From contig NZ_LMOR01000003.1 in the NCBI RefSeq assembly GCF_001424225.1, forward strand, positions 437,006 to 501,005: a stretch of DNA of 64,000 bases. Reading direction: 5' to 3'. Below, piece by piece: positions 18,834 to 28,994 of this stretch. Position numbers and translations under genes: made by a program. Under the pieces are notes generated by a model. That model made no database searches and was not told where the DNA came from. It saw nothing but the letters and a program-made list of their open reading frames with translations. The stretch comes from Microbacterium sp. Leaf151 (GTDB lineage: Bacteria > Actinomycetota > Actinomycetes > Actinomycetales > Microbacteriaceae). Each line of letters starts with the position of its first letter. The stretch's first letter is position 1.

Positions 18834-20283
18834 GCTGTGACCTGTTCGACGTCGTGTTTCCCTGGCGAGACGCGGGCCCCGGCGTGCGCGTCGCCGACGG
18901 TGGGAAGGGCGATTCAAGACGTTCTCCTCCGTGCACGGCGAGCAGGGCGAGCATCCCGATGATGATGTGCATGCTGCGGACTGCGTCGATCGTGTTGAAG
19001 CCGGAAATTGCGACGACGTAGGCGATGATCGCAAGCGCTGTTCCGAGATTGCCGGTGACAGCGGCTCGCCAGCCGAGGGCGGCGATGAATGCGAGGAAAA
19101 GCAACAGCCCGGGCACGCCGATGCTGATGAGCAGCTGCAGGATGCTGTTCTCGATGATGATCGTGTCGAACAGGCGACTCGTCTCTCCGGACGTACCAGG
19201 GCCGGTTCCGATGAAACCCGAGTAGTCGGCGGAACGCAGAGCGACGTCGACCGCCCGGTCGCGCACGTCGGCGGAGATGCGGGATTCGATGGAGTCACCG
19301 CGCTCGACGAGCGGCCCGAAGTTGAGCGCACCGATGCTGCCGACAATGGTGACGACGAGCAGTTGCACCCACCGTGTCAGGTTGGACCATCCGATGAATA
19401 TCGGGCTGACGAGGATGGCGAAGCTGACGGCGATGGCGACGGCGGCGAGGGGTCCGCGAGAGACGGTCGCCATCACTCCGGCAGCGGAGATCAGTCCGGC
19501 GACGAGTGGCCATCGGCGTCCCTGTGTCAGCCACGTCCCGAGACCGAGCAGAGCGGGCACGGTGAGGAACGCCGCGGCGAAGAGCGGGTGCGAGAAGGCG
19601 CCGCGCGCTCGGTAGACGCTGAAGACGAGGTCGCCGGTCGCAACACCGTACAACGGCGAGAACCGTAGGACGCTCTCGCCGAGGATGTACAGGCCCGATA
19701 GGGCGCCGACGACGAGAAGCGTCTTGCGGAGCAGCTGCGCTTCCCGTCGCGCGTCGATGACCAGAAGGGGTACGAACACGCTCGCGCTGAAAGCGATGGA
19801 CCAGCCGACCGAGGTGTCGGTGGAGCCGTTCAGCAGGACGGAGCTGATGAGCCAGACGACTAGCAGCGCGCCGGTGGCGTACACGGCGTAGCGCGCGGTG
19901 AGCGCCACCGGGCGTTCCAGTGGAAGCGTCGCGCGGCCGTCGGGGATGAGAGTACGACGAAGAACCCAGATCCCGAGCACGATGGCGAGTGCCGGGAGGG
20001 CGTTGAATGGTCCCTGCGCGGGTATGAACCGCGTGGGGAACAGCGCCAGAATCACCATCGTCAAGGCAGGAAGCCAGTGCACGGGCATCACGAAGAGTGC
20101 AACGGCGAAAACCACACCCGCGGGTATCAGCGCCGCTATTGCGAGGCTGGGTTCGTCGATCGCCCGGATCGCCGCGGCCGTTCCGCCGATGATGGCCACC
20201 GAGACGATGCTGAACAACGCCCAGAGCCGCCACCCGTCCGGAGCCCGACGACGGGCGACGAGATGTTGTGATTTCTTCCTCAC
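18814..20283 (-). CDS. O-antigen ligase/polymerase-like membrane protein
   Basis: Polytopic membrane protein of 489 aa with about 12 helices and a large outer loop (ADYSGFIGTGPGTSGE region), as in Wzy polymerases and WaaL ligases. It probably joins repeat units at the outer face, following the flippase encoded just after it. The GTG at 20283 is chosen because AGGGGG sits nine bases upstream; a GTG seven codons earlier has no such site. It is the first gene of the minus-strand operon. Confidence 0.83.
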   Translation of the reverse strand: MRKKSQHLVARRRAPDGWRLWALFSIVSVAIIGGTAAAIRAIDEPSLAIAALIPAGVVFAVALFVMPVHWLPALTMVILALFPTRFIPAQGPFNALPALAIVLGIWVLRRTLIPDGRATLPLERPVALTARYAVYATGALLVVWLISSVLLNGSTDTSVGWSIAFSASVFVPLLVIDARREAQLLRKTLLVVGALSGLYILGESVLRFSPLYGVATGDLVFSVYRARGAFSHPLFAAAFLTVPALLGLGTWLTQGRRWPLVAGLISAAGVMATVSRGPLAAVAIAVSFAILVSPIFIGWSNLTRWVQLLVVTIVGSIGALNFGPLVERGDSIESRISADVRDRAVDVALRSADYSGFIGTGPGTSGETSRLFDTIIIENSILQLLISIGVPGLLLFLAFIAALGWRAAVTGNLGTALAIIAYVVAISGFNTIDAVRSMHIIIGMLALLAVHGGERLESPFPPSATRTPGPASRQGNTTSNRSQRERTPA

Positions 20284-20530
20284 CCGAAGCAGCCCCCTAT
20301 GCACCGAATGTGCTCAGCAAACGATAGCCCCTCATGATGTCCGGCGCGTTTCACGTGAAGGCTCGAGAGGGCGTCGGGCGTGCATTCCGAGGGGCAGTCG
20401 GAGCGGTGTTCGCGCATTTTTCAGGATCGTCCTCGACCGGAACGGAGAGTCCCGAGGGCGAGCGGACGTGCAGGCGACGGAACGCATCATGTCCGCCCTG
20501 GCAGCGGCGGATGCGACTCGGCGGTGGATC

Positions 20531-22420
20531 TCAGCGCGCCCGTACGCGCAACCAGCGCTCGCCGTGCGCGCCGAGAGTCACGCCCGCGCCAAGCCACACG
20601 GGATCGCCGGTGACCAGGTCGAGCGCCTCGGGGGCGAGCCCCGAGAGCGTGAGCGCGTCGATCTCGACGGCCGAGTCTGCGACGTTCGCCGCGACCAGCA
20701 CCGCGAACCCGCCGTCACCGGGGCGCAGGAACGCCACCACCGACCCCACATGGGCGTCGAAGGCGACCAGCTCGTTGCCGGCGAACTCGGGCGTTGCGCG
20801 GCGGACGGCGAGCAGGCGCGACAATCGGGAGAAGACGCGCCCCGCCGGGGTGGCCGCATCCGTGCGGTCGGCGTAGTTCTGTTCGGGGCGGAACGGGCGG
20901 TGCACCCACCGGCTGTCGCCCGCCTCCGCAGGGCGATCGGCGTAGCCGTAGTCGTTGAGCTGGGCGACCTCGTCGCCGAGGTAGAGCAGCGGGATCCCGC
21001 CGGTCGACAGCGCCAGGGCGTGCGCCAGGACGACTCGATCCTCACCGCCGGCGTCGCCCGCCTCGATGCCGGCGAGGGATGCCGTGGTGCCGGTGACCCG
21101 CGCGTCACCGGTGCGCGGGTTCTCCTGGAACGGCACCCCGCGGGCGAAGGTGCCGTCGGACCTGCCGACGTAGAAGTCGTTGAGGAACCGGCGGTGCGGG
21201 TAGCCGTCGATGCCGAGCTCGGCGGCATCCTCGTCGGCGAAGGTCCACCCGATATCGTCGTGGCTGCGCACGTAGTTGACCCAGGCCGTGCCGTCGGGGA
21301 GCGCATGACGGCGCTCGAGCGCCTGCTGCAGCAGGCGACCGTCGCGCGTCGCCAGCGCCTCCCAGGTGAGGGCCATCTGCAGCGGGTTGTACGAGATCTG
21401 GCACTCGTCGGGGGAGACGTACGAGACGACTTCGTCGGGGTGCACGATGGCCTCCGACTTGAACAGCAGCCCCGGCGCCGCCATCCGCAGCACGGCGTTG
21501 AACGCCTGCAGCAGCAGGTGCGCCTCGGGCAGCGACTCGCAGGTCGTGCCCAGTCGCTTCCAGATGAAGGCCACGGCGTCCATCCGCAGGATCTCGACGC
21601 CCTGGTTCGCCAGGAAAAGCATCTCGCCGGCCATCGCCTCGAAGACGGCGGGGTTGGCGTAGTTCAGGTCCCACTGGAAGTGGTAGAACGTCGCCCAGAC
21701 CCAGCGCCCGTCGTCGAGCTGCACGAACGAGCCGGGGTGGTCGTCGGGGAAGATCTCCCGCGTCGTCCGCTCGAACGCGTCGGGCATCTCGCGGTCGGGG
21801 TAGATGAGGTAGAAGTCCTCGAACCCCGGCTCGCCGGCGACGGCCTTCTTCGCCCACTCGTGCTCGTTGCTGGTGTGGTTGAAGATGAAATCGACCACGA
21901 GCGATATGCCCGCACGCCGGAGGTCGGCGGCGAGGGACGCGAGCTCCTCCATCGTTCCCAGTGCCGGATTCACACGGCGATAGCTCGACACGGCGTAGCC
22001 ACCGTCGCTATTGCCCTCGGGGCTGTCGAACAACGGCATGAGGTGCAGGTAGGTCAGCCCTAGTTCGCGGAAATAGGGGATCCGATCCCGGATGCTGCTG
22101 AGTCCGCCCGCATAGCGGTCGACGTAGCAGACACCGCCGAGCATGCGCTCGCTCTCGAACCAGTCGGGGGTGCTGTCGCGTTCGCGGTCGAGGGACTTCA
22201 GCGCGCGTGGACGCTCGGTCCAGGAGCGGCGGGCGAGCTCGACGACGGATGCCAGGCGCTCGAGGCCGTCGGGGCGCTCACCGTAGAGGCGCACGAACAG
22301 CTCGTGCAGGCGCGGGAGGTGCAGTTCGGCGTGGGCGAGGAACTCGCGGTCGGCGCCGACGCTGTTGAGTTCGCCGAGGATGTGCGAGACATCGTGGGGG
22401 CCGGGGTTGAGCTGTGTCAC
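20531..22420 (-). CDS. amylosucrase (GH13)
   Basis: Sucrose-using glucosyltransferase of 629 aa, close to the usual length. It releases fructose from sucrose and extends an alpha-1,4-glucan. Motifs match the well-known Neisseria enzyme closely: DFIFNHTSNEHEWA, RMDAVAFIWK with the nucleophile Asp, FKSEAIVHPD with the acid/base Glu, and VRSHDDIGWTFADEDAA with the transition-state Asp. The start is the GTG at 22420. No signal peptide is seen, so it acts inside the cell. It may build storage glucan, or supply fructose and glucan when the cell grows on sucrose. Confidence 0.92.
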   Translation of the reverse strand: MTQLNPGPHDVSHILGELNSVGADREFLAHAELHLPRLHELFVRLYGERPDGLERLASVVELARRSWTERPRALKSLDRERDSTPDWFESERMLGGVCYVDRYAGGLSSIRDRIPYFRELGLTYLHLMPLFDSPEGNSDGGYAVSSYRRVNPALGTMEELASLAADLRRAGISLVVDFIFNHTSNEHEWAKKAVAGEPGFEDFYLIYPDREMPDAFERTTREIFPDDHPGSFVQLDDGRWVWATFYHFQWDLNYANPAVFEAMAGEMLFLANQGVEILRMDAVAFIWKRLGTTCESLPEAHLLLQAFNAVLRMAAPGLLFKSEAIVHPDEVVSYVSPDECQISYNPLQMALTWEALATRDGRLLQQALERRHALPDGTAWVNYVRSHDDIGWTFADEDAAELGIDGYPHRRFLNDFYVGRSDGTFARGVPFQENPRTGDARVTGTTASLAGIEAGDAGGEDRVVLAHALALSTGGIPLLYLGDEVAQLNDYGYADRPAEAGDSRWVHRPFRPEQNYADRTDAATPAGRVFSRLSRLLAVRRATPEFAGNELVAFDAHVGSVVAFLRPGDGGFAVLVAANVADSAVEIDALTLSGLAPEALDLVTGDPVWLGAGVTLGAHGERWLRVRAR

Positions 22421-22579
22421 GGATGACAGCCTGACGCATGGAATCGGTCCCGGTCGGCAGCGACGTGCCCGCGATCCCGACGACGCTCACGCGGTCGGCG
22501 GCGGCGTCCGGGCGCGCGCCGCGCGAGCCCACGTCGTACGATCGACGACGGCCCGAACATCGGGCACGAGGGGGACACG

Positions 22580-23521
22580 GTGTCGGAACGGGGTGCGGTC
22601 GGCGTGGCCGTCGGGGGAGCGGTGCTCATCGGTGCCCTCACCGCCCTGCAGGCGCGCATCAACGGCACCCTCGGCGCCGCGTTCGGTGACGGCATCGTAG
22701 CCGCGGCGGTGTCGTTCAGTTCCGGGCTGCTGATCCTCATCGTGCTGTCGGCACTGCTCCCGGAAGGGCGGCGAGGGTTCGGGCGGCTGGTCCACGGCAT
22801 CCGGACCCGGTCCGTTCCCCCGTGGATGCTCCTGGGCGGCCTCGTCGGCGCCTTCACCGTGGCGAGTCAAGGTCTGACGGTCGCCACGATCGGCGTCGCC
22901 CTGTTCACGGTCGGCTTCGTCGCCGGTCAGACCACCGGTGGCCTCGTGCTCGATCGGATCGGCTACGGTCCGGCCGGGGTCGTCCCCGTCACCGTGCGCC
23001 GCGCCGTGGGGGCGGCCCTCGCGATCGCGGGTGTCGTCGTCTGCCTGTCGGGCGACGCCCTCGGGGGTGTGCCCCTGTGGATGCTCGTCGTGCCCGCGAT
23101 CGCCGGAGCCGCCGTGTCGTGGCAGCAGGGCACCAACGGGCGCCTCCGCGTGCGGGTCGAGAGCCCGCTGACAGCGACGCTGGTGAACTTCATCGGCGGC
23201 ACCGCGGTGCTGCTCGTCGCGGCGGTCGTGCACACCGCCGTGGTCGGCGCACCCCGCGCCGTGCCGACCGAACCGTGGTTGTACAGCGGCGGTGCGGTGG
23301 GCGTGATCTACATCTTCCTGTCGTCGGTGGTCGTGCGTCGCACGGGCGTGCTGCTGCTCGGACTCGGGTCGGTCGTCGGGCTCCTCACCACCTCGGTGCT
23401 GCTCGACGCGGCGTGGCCCGCTCCGGCGGCACCGTCCCCCGCGGTCGCGGTGCTCGCGTCGGCGGTCGCCATCGCCGGGGTCGTCGTCGCGGCCGTGCCC
23501 TGGCGTCGCCGACACCGCTGA
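22580..23521 (+). CDS. DMT family transporter (DUF606/YdcZ type)
   Basis: Membrane protein of 313 aa made of ten hydrophobic helices in two similar halves, typical of the two-domain DUF606 group of the drug/metabolite superfamily. GALTALQARINGTLG in the first half and AAVSWQQGTNGRLR in the second are the matching family motifs. The GTG at 22580 follows AGGGGG five bases upstream. Substrate unknown. It is transcribed away from the amylosucrase gene. Confidence 0.85.
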   Translation: MSERGAVGVAVGGAVLIGALTALQARINGTLGAAFGDGIVAAAVSFSSGLLILIVLSALLPEGRRGFGRLVHGIRTRSVPPWMLLGGLVGAFTVASQGLTVATIGVALFTVGFVAGQTTGGLVLDRIGYGPAGVVPVTVRRAVGAALAIAGVVVCLSGDALGGVPLWMLVVPAIAGAAVSWQQGTNGRLRVRVESPLTATLVNFIGGTAVLLVAAVVHTAVVGAPRAVPTEPWLYSGGAVGVIYIFLSSVVVRRTGVLLLGLGSVVGLLTTSVLLDAAWPAPAAPSPAVAVLASAVAIAGVVVAAVPWRRRHR

Positions 23522-23548
23522 GGGTCGCTCCGCCGATCCGGACGACGA

Positions 23549-23576
23549 CGCCGCCCGAGGCAAGCCCCGGGCGGCG
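23549..23576. terminator. bidirectional terminator
   Basis: A 9-bp inverted repeat (CGCCGCCCG and its complement) with a ten-base loop lies between the convergent transporter and nitroreductase genes. Confidence 0.5.
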
Positions 23577-23594
23577 CCGCTTGACTCGTACGGA

Positions 23595-24164
23595 TCAGAG
23601 GGAGACGTCGTCGACCTTGCGGCTCTTCTTGCCTCCGGGCATACGCGAGATGTGCTTCGCGGCATCCACCGTCTTGCGGCGCACCGGGCGCGAGCGCTGC
23701 GGCTTGCCCCCGACGTACAGCCAGCCCAGCAGCACCTCGCCCTTGTTCAGGCCGTGCGCCTTCGCGAGCACTTTGCTGCGGGTGTTGTCGTCGGTGCGCC
23801 AGAACACGCCGAAGCCCGCTTCGTCGAGCACGAGGCTGAGCATGTGGGCGACACCGGATGCCGTGGCCTCCTGCTCCCACGCGGGGATCTTCTTCGACGA
23901 CACGTCGGCCACCAGCGCGATGATGAGGGGCGCACGACGCGGCTTCGAGGAATACCCGCGCTTGCCGTCGGCTTTGTTCAGGGCGCGCGCCAGCACATCG
24001 CGGTCGCTGCCGCGGATCTCGATGATGCGCCACGGGCGCAGCGTCTTGTGGTCGGCGACACGACCGGCCGCGGCGACGAACGCCTCGAGCTCGGGTCCGG
24101 TGGGGGCGAGGTCGGTGACTTTCGACCACGACCGGCGGTCGCGCATCGCCTCGAGTGCGCTCAC
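23595..24164 (-). CDS. nitroreductase family protein
   Basis: FMN-dependent oxidoreductase of 189 aa. RRSWSKV at the front and the DHKTLRPWRIIEI segment are typical FMN-contact regions, and GFGVFWRTDD and GLNKGEVLLGWLYVG follow in the usual order. The GTG at 24164 overlaps the msrB stop (GTGA), so the pair is co-translated. Physiological substrate unknown; a quinone or nitro-compound reductase is the usual assignment. Confidence 0.85.
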   Translation of the reverse strand: MSALEAMRDRRSWSKVTDLAPTGPELEAFVAAAGRVADHKTLRPWRIIEIRGSDRDVLARALNKADGKRGYSSKPRRAPLIIALVADVSSKKIPAWEQEATASGVAHMLSLVLDEAGFGVFWRTDDNTRSKVLAKAHGLNKGEVLLGWLYVGGKPQRSRPVRRKTVDAAKHISRMPGGKKSRKVDDVSL

Positions 24165-24568
24165 GCCTTGTCTTCCGGGGTGAAGGTCAGCGAGAGCGAG
24201 TTCATGCAGTAGCGGTCGCCGGTCGGCGTGCCGAAGCCGTCGGGGAACACATGGCCGAGGTGCGAGCCGCAGTTGGCGCAGCGAACCTCGGTGCGCTGCA
24301 TGCCGTGGCTGTTGTCGTCGATGAGTTCGACGGCCTCGGGGCGTACCGATTCGTAGAAGCTCGGCCACCCGCAGTGCGAGTCGAACTTCGTGCCGCTCTG
24401 GAACAGCTCCGCACCGCATGCGGCGCAGGTGTAGAAACCGGCGCGGCTCTCGTCGAGCAGCTCACCCGTCCAGGCGCGCTCGGTGCCGGCCTGGCGGAGC
24501 ACCGCGTACTGCTCGGGCGTCAGCTCTTCGCGCCACTGGTCGTCGGACTTGTCGACGGCGTAAGTCAT
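24161..24568 (-). CDS. msrB: peptide-methionine (R)-S-oxide reductase MsrB
   Basis: Repairs R-methionine sulfoxide in proteins. The 135 aa protein has the zinc pairs CAAC and CANC, the HCGWPSFY motif and the catalytic cysteine in GDRYCMNS. The ATG at 24568 follows a GGAGAAGGGAAG purine stretch. Co-translated with the nitroreductase, which suggests a shared role in oxidative stress. Confidence 0.95.
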   Translation of the reverse strand: MTYAVDKSDDQWREELTPEQYAVLRQAGTERAWTGELLDESRAGFYTCAACGAELFQSGTKFDSHCGWPSFYESVRPEAVELIDDNSHGMQRTEVRCANCGSHLGHVFPDGFGTPTGDRYCMNSLSLTFTPEDKA

Positions 24569-24641
24569 GGAAACTTCCCTTCTCCGGCATCCATTCTGTC
24601 GTGCCCGGGAGCGGTCAGGTCGGCCCGGCATAATCTGCGGG

Positions 24642-25631
24642 ATGGATCAGGATGCCGTGACCGCCGTCGTGGAGAGGTACGGGCGCTTCGCCCGCGACGA
24701 GGCGCCCGGTCGATCCGCCGTGTACGAGGCGTGGGCGCGCCGGGTGGCCGACGATCCCGCGGTGGCGACCGCGCTCGCGCGAATCGCAGAGACGCGACGT
24801 CAGCCTCCGCTCGTCTTCGCCGTCCTCCGCGTGCTCGGCGCCCCGTTCGGCGACGTCGACGCCTGGGCGTCGTGGGTCGTCTCGCACTCCGACGAGATCG
24901 CGGCCGAGTGCGGGCGACGGAGCGTGCAGACGAACGAGCCGCTGCGCTGCGCCGCTCTGCTGCCGGCGCTGTCCCTGATCGAGGGCCCCATCGCGCTGCT
25001 CGAGGTGGGCGCGAGCGCAGGGCTCTGCCTCTTCCCCGACCGCTACTCGTACCGCTACCGACGCGGTGCGGACACCCTCGCGCTGGATCCTGCCGACGGG
25101 GTGAGTCCGGTCGTGCTCGACAGCGTGCTGGAGGGGATGCCGGAGGTGCGGATGCCGCAGGTGGTGTGGCGAGCGGGCATCGATCTGAACCCGCTCGACG
25201 CGCGCCGAGCCGAGGACCGGGCGTGGCTCACGGGCCTCGTGTGGCCGGGGGAGGAGGGGCGGCGGGAACGCATCGTCGGCGCACTCGCCATCGCCGCGGC
25301 CGATCCGCCCCTGCTCGTGGCCGGCGACGGAGCCGACGCGCTCCCGACCCTCGCCGCCCGCGCACCGCGCGACGCCACCCTGGTCGTGACGACCCCCGGC
25401 GTCCTCGCGCACATTCCGCGTGCCCGTCGCGCGGCGGTGATCGCGGCCGCCCGCACCGCGGGGCGGTGGATCACCCTCGACGCGCCGGGTCTTCACGACG
25501 GCTGGACACGACCCGTCGAGTCGCTGCGGGGAGGCTTCACGCTGGCACTCGACGGCGACGTGATCGCGGAGGTGGATCCGCTGGGGGCGTGGGTGGCGTG
25601 GCATCCCGGATCCGAAGCGGTCCGCCGTTAG
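24642..25631 (+). CDS. DUF2332 domain-containing protein
   Basis: Protein of 329 aa matching the actinobacterial DUF2332 family: LRVLGAPFGDVDAWASW, the block LIEGPIALLEVGASAGLCLFPDR and, near the end, GRWITLDAPG. The EVGASAGLC segment resembles a Rossmann-type glycine loop, as in methyltransferases, but no function is established. The start is an ATG divergent from msrB with a weak ribosome site. Confidence 0.8.
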   Translation: MDQDAVTAVVERYGRFARDEAPGRSAVYEAWARRVADDPAVATALARIAETRRQPPLVFAVLRVLGAPFGDVDAWASWVVSHSDEIAAECGRRSVQTNEPLRCAALLPALSLIEGPIALLEVGASAGLCLFPDRYSYRYRRGADTLALDPADGVSPVVLDSVLEGMPEVRMPQVVWRAGIDLNPLDARRAEDRAWLTGLVWPGEEGRRERIVGALAIAAADPPLLVAGDGADALPTLAARAPRDATLVVTTPGVLAHIPRARRAAVIAAARTAGRWITLDAPGLHDGWTRPVESLRGGFTLALDGDVIAEVDPLGAWVAWHPGSEAVRR

Positions 25632-25640
25632 CGTGGAGGC

Positions 25641-25895
25641 GTGACTCTGTCGGACAGCGAACTCGCCTTCCTCGCCTTCGAGGGTGAGTGGCGGCGCCAC
25701 GCGGGGGCGAAAGAAGAGGCGATCCGCGCCGAGTTCGGCCTCACGCCCGCCCGGTACTACCAGGTGCTCGGCCGCCTGATCGACACCCCCGACGCCCTCG
25801 CCCACGACCCGATGCTCGTGCGCCGCCTTCGACGCCGTCGAGACGAGGCCGCGGACCGCCACCGGTCACGGCTCGGTCGGGCGGCGTCGCGCTGA
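25641..25895 (+). CDS. DUF3263 domain-containing protein
   Basis: Small actinobacterial protein of 84 aa. FEGEWRRHAGAKEEAIRAEF followed by TPARYYQVLGRLID looks like a helix-turn-helix and defines the DUF3263 family. It begins with a GTG nine bases after the DUF2332 stop. In many actinobacteria this gene precedes a LytR_C gene, as here. Confidence 0.85.
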   Translation: MTLSDSELAFLAFEGEWRRHAGAKEEAIRAEFGLTPARYYQVLGRLIDTPDALAHDPMLVRRLRRRRDEAADRHRSRLGRAASR

Positions 25896-25930
25896 GGGAG
25901 CGGCCAGGCTCCGACCGATAGCATCGTCCA

Positions 25931-26533
25931 ATGGCCAGATCGACCTTCCCTCGGGATCGCTTCGACGACCTGCCCGATCCCTCCGGCCGCATCGGCGCTC
26001 ACCGGGCCGAGAACCCCCGGCTGCGCGGATGGATCGTCTTCCTGTGGGCGGCCATCGCGACGCTCGTCCTGATCATCGCGGGCATCTTCGCCACGCTCGT
26101 CGTGTCAGGGCGCATCTCGCTCGGCCCCGACGACGCCGCGACGCCCGTGCCGACGGTCGAGGCGACGACCCCCGCCGTCGTCGACACGTCCTACTCGGTG
26201 GTCGTGCTTAACGGCACCGCCGACGAGGGGCTCGCCGGTGCGCTGCGGGATCAGATCGTCGCGGCCGGATGGCCGGGCGACGGCGTCGAGACCGGCGATT
26301 CCGACAGCACCGACTTCCCCCAGACCACGGTCTTCTACCTCCGCGAGAGCGATCAGGCGGCCGCGGAAGGCCTGGCCCAGACCATCGGCGGGGCCGCCGT
26401 GGCGCAGAGCGACTTCCTGCAGCCGACCGACGACCCGGCCACCCCCGATGACGAGAGTGCGGTCAAACGGCTGATCGTCGTCATCGGCCTGGATCGCGCG
26501 GCCGGTCAAGCGTCCGAGTCGCCCGCGTCCTGA
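25931..26533 (+). CDS. LytR C-terminal domain membrane protein
   Basis: Protein of 200 aa with a cytoplasmic N-terminus, one membrane helix (about residues 35-58) and an extracytoplasmic LytR_C domain (VVVLNGTADEGLAGALRDQI and following). Such proteins accompany LCP ligases that attach polymers to peptidoglycan; no LCP domain is present here. Probably in one operon with the DUF3263 gene. Confidence 0.85.
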   Translation: MARSTFPRDRFDDLPDPSGRIGAHRAENPRLRGWIVFLWAAIATLVLIIAGIFATLVVSGRISLGPDDAATPVPTVEATTPAVVDTSYSVVVLNGTADEGLAGALRDQIVAAGWPGDGVETGDSDSTDFPQTTVFYLRESDQAAAEGLAQTIGGAAVAQSDFLQPTDDPATPDDESAVKRLIVVIGLDRAAGQASESPAS

Positions 26534-26568
26534 CCCCCGAGTGCCCCGTGTTTCCGCGGGGTAACAAC

Positions 26569-26587
26569 TTGACGCCGCGCGCGTCAA
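26569..26587. repeat. short inverted repeat before cspA
   Basis: TTGACGC, five bases, then GCGTCAA form a perfect 7-bp inverted repeat about 75 bases before cspA. It could end the upstream transcript or act as an operator. Confidence 0.35.
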
Positions 26588-26663
26588 CAATGCCCCCGGA
26601 CCCTCATCCGGCAGATGCGTCCGTGCTTACGATGACCTCGTCGTTCAGCAACAGGAGATTCGC

Positions 26664-26864
26664 ATGACGCAGGGCACTGTCAAATGGTTCAACGCCGAGA
26701 AGGGTTTCGGCTTCATCACCGTCGCTGACGGGCAGGACGTGTTCGTCCACTACTCGAGCATCGAGATGTCGGGCTTCCGCGTCCTCGAGGAGGGGCAGGC
26801 CGTCGAGTTCACCGTCGGCAGCGGCCAGAAGGGTCCGCAGGCGGAGTCCGTCCGTCTGGCCTGA
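26664..26864 (+). CDS. cspA: cold-shock protein
   Basis: Single-domain RNA chaperone of 66 aa with RNP1 KGFGFI and RNP2 VFVHYS. AGGAG precedes the ATG at 26664 by nine bases. Typical length for the CspA family. Followed by a strong hairpin terminator. Confidence 0.93.
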   Translation: MTQGTVKWFNAEKGFGFITVADGQDVFVHYSSIEMSGFRVLEEGQAVEFTVGSGQKGPQAESVRLA

Positions 26865-26873
26865 GTGCTGAAT

Positions 26874-26914
26874 CGAACGCCGCGGCATCCGAGTTCCGGA
26901 TGCCGCGGCGTTCG
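26874..26914 (+). terminator. cspA terminator
   Basis: A perfect 18-bp stem (26874-26891 and 26897-26914) with a five-base loop directly after cspA. Confidence 0.75.
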
Positions 26915-26936
26915 TCGTTTCGAGGCGGCTCGTGGC

Positions 26937-26965
26937 TTGCACTCCCTAGGGGCGAGTGCCAGAAT
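26937..26965 (+). promoter_or_regulatory. groEL promoter
   Basis: TTGCAC at 26937-26942 and CAGAAT at 26960-26965 are separated by 17 bases, a fair sigma-70 type match immediately before the CIRCE element. Confidence 0.5.
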
Positions 26966-26968
26966 GAA

Positions 26969-28652
<1,684 letters not shown>

Positions 28653-28668
28653 TCCACGCCTGACGTCA

Positions 28669-28704
28669 GCAGAACGCCCCCTCCTCCGGGAGGGGGCGTT
28701 CTGC
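28669..28704 (+). terminator. groEL terminator
   Basis: A perfect 16-bp stem (28669-28684 and 28689-28704) with a four-base loop, 16 bases after the groEL stop. Confidence 0.8.
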
Positions 28705-28994
28705 GTGTGTGCGGCGCGTTCTCTCGTGTGTCCGGCCGCGCGGTCGACACGTGGCACTCGGCCGGGTGACGCGTCGCAGGCGCGCCACCCGGCGGAGTCG
28801 GAAGCGGAGGTGATTCCGCGACGGGAGGAAGGATCCGCACCGGGAGATCCTCCGCCGCCCGGGTCTCCTCCGCTCTCGACGCCCCGCCGCCGCTGACGGC
28901 GCTTCGCTGTCTTCGGCTCGTCCGCCCGTCACGCGCCCGTCGGCCCGCGGCGGGACCGGGCGAGGGAGGACTCGCGGGCGGCTGTCCTGCGTCG
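28705..28994. other. convergent intergenic stretch without a recognised gene
   Basis: Between the groEL terminator and the histidine-kinase stop. It is GC-rich, with no supported reading frame, RNA or repeat. Confidence 0.6.

Noticed and set aside
19898..22063. Very long plus-strand open frame opposite the amylosucrase and polymerase genes
   Set aside because: It is a high-GC shadow: residues are Arg/Gly/Ala-rich with no family motif, and the opposite strand carries two clear genes.
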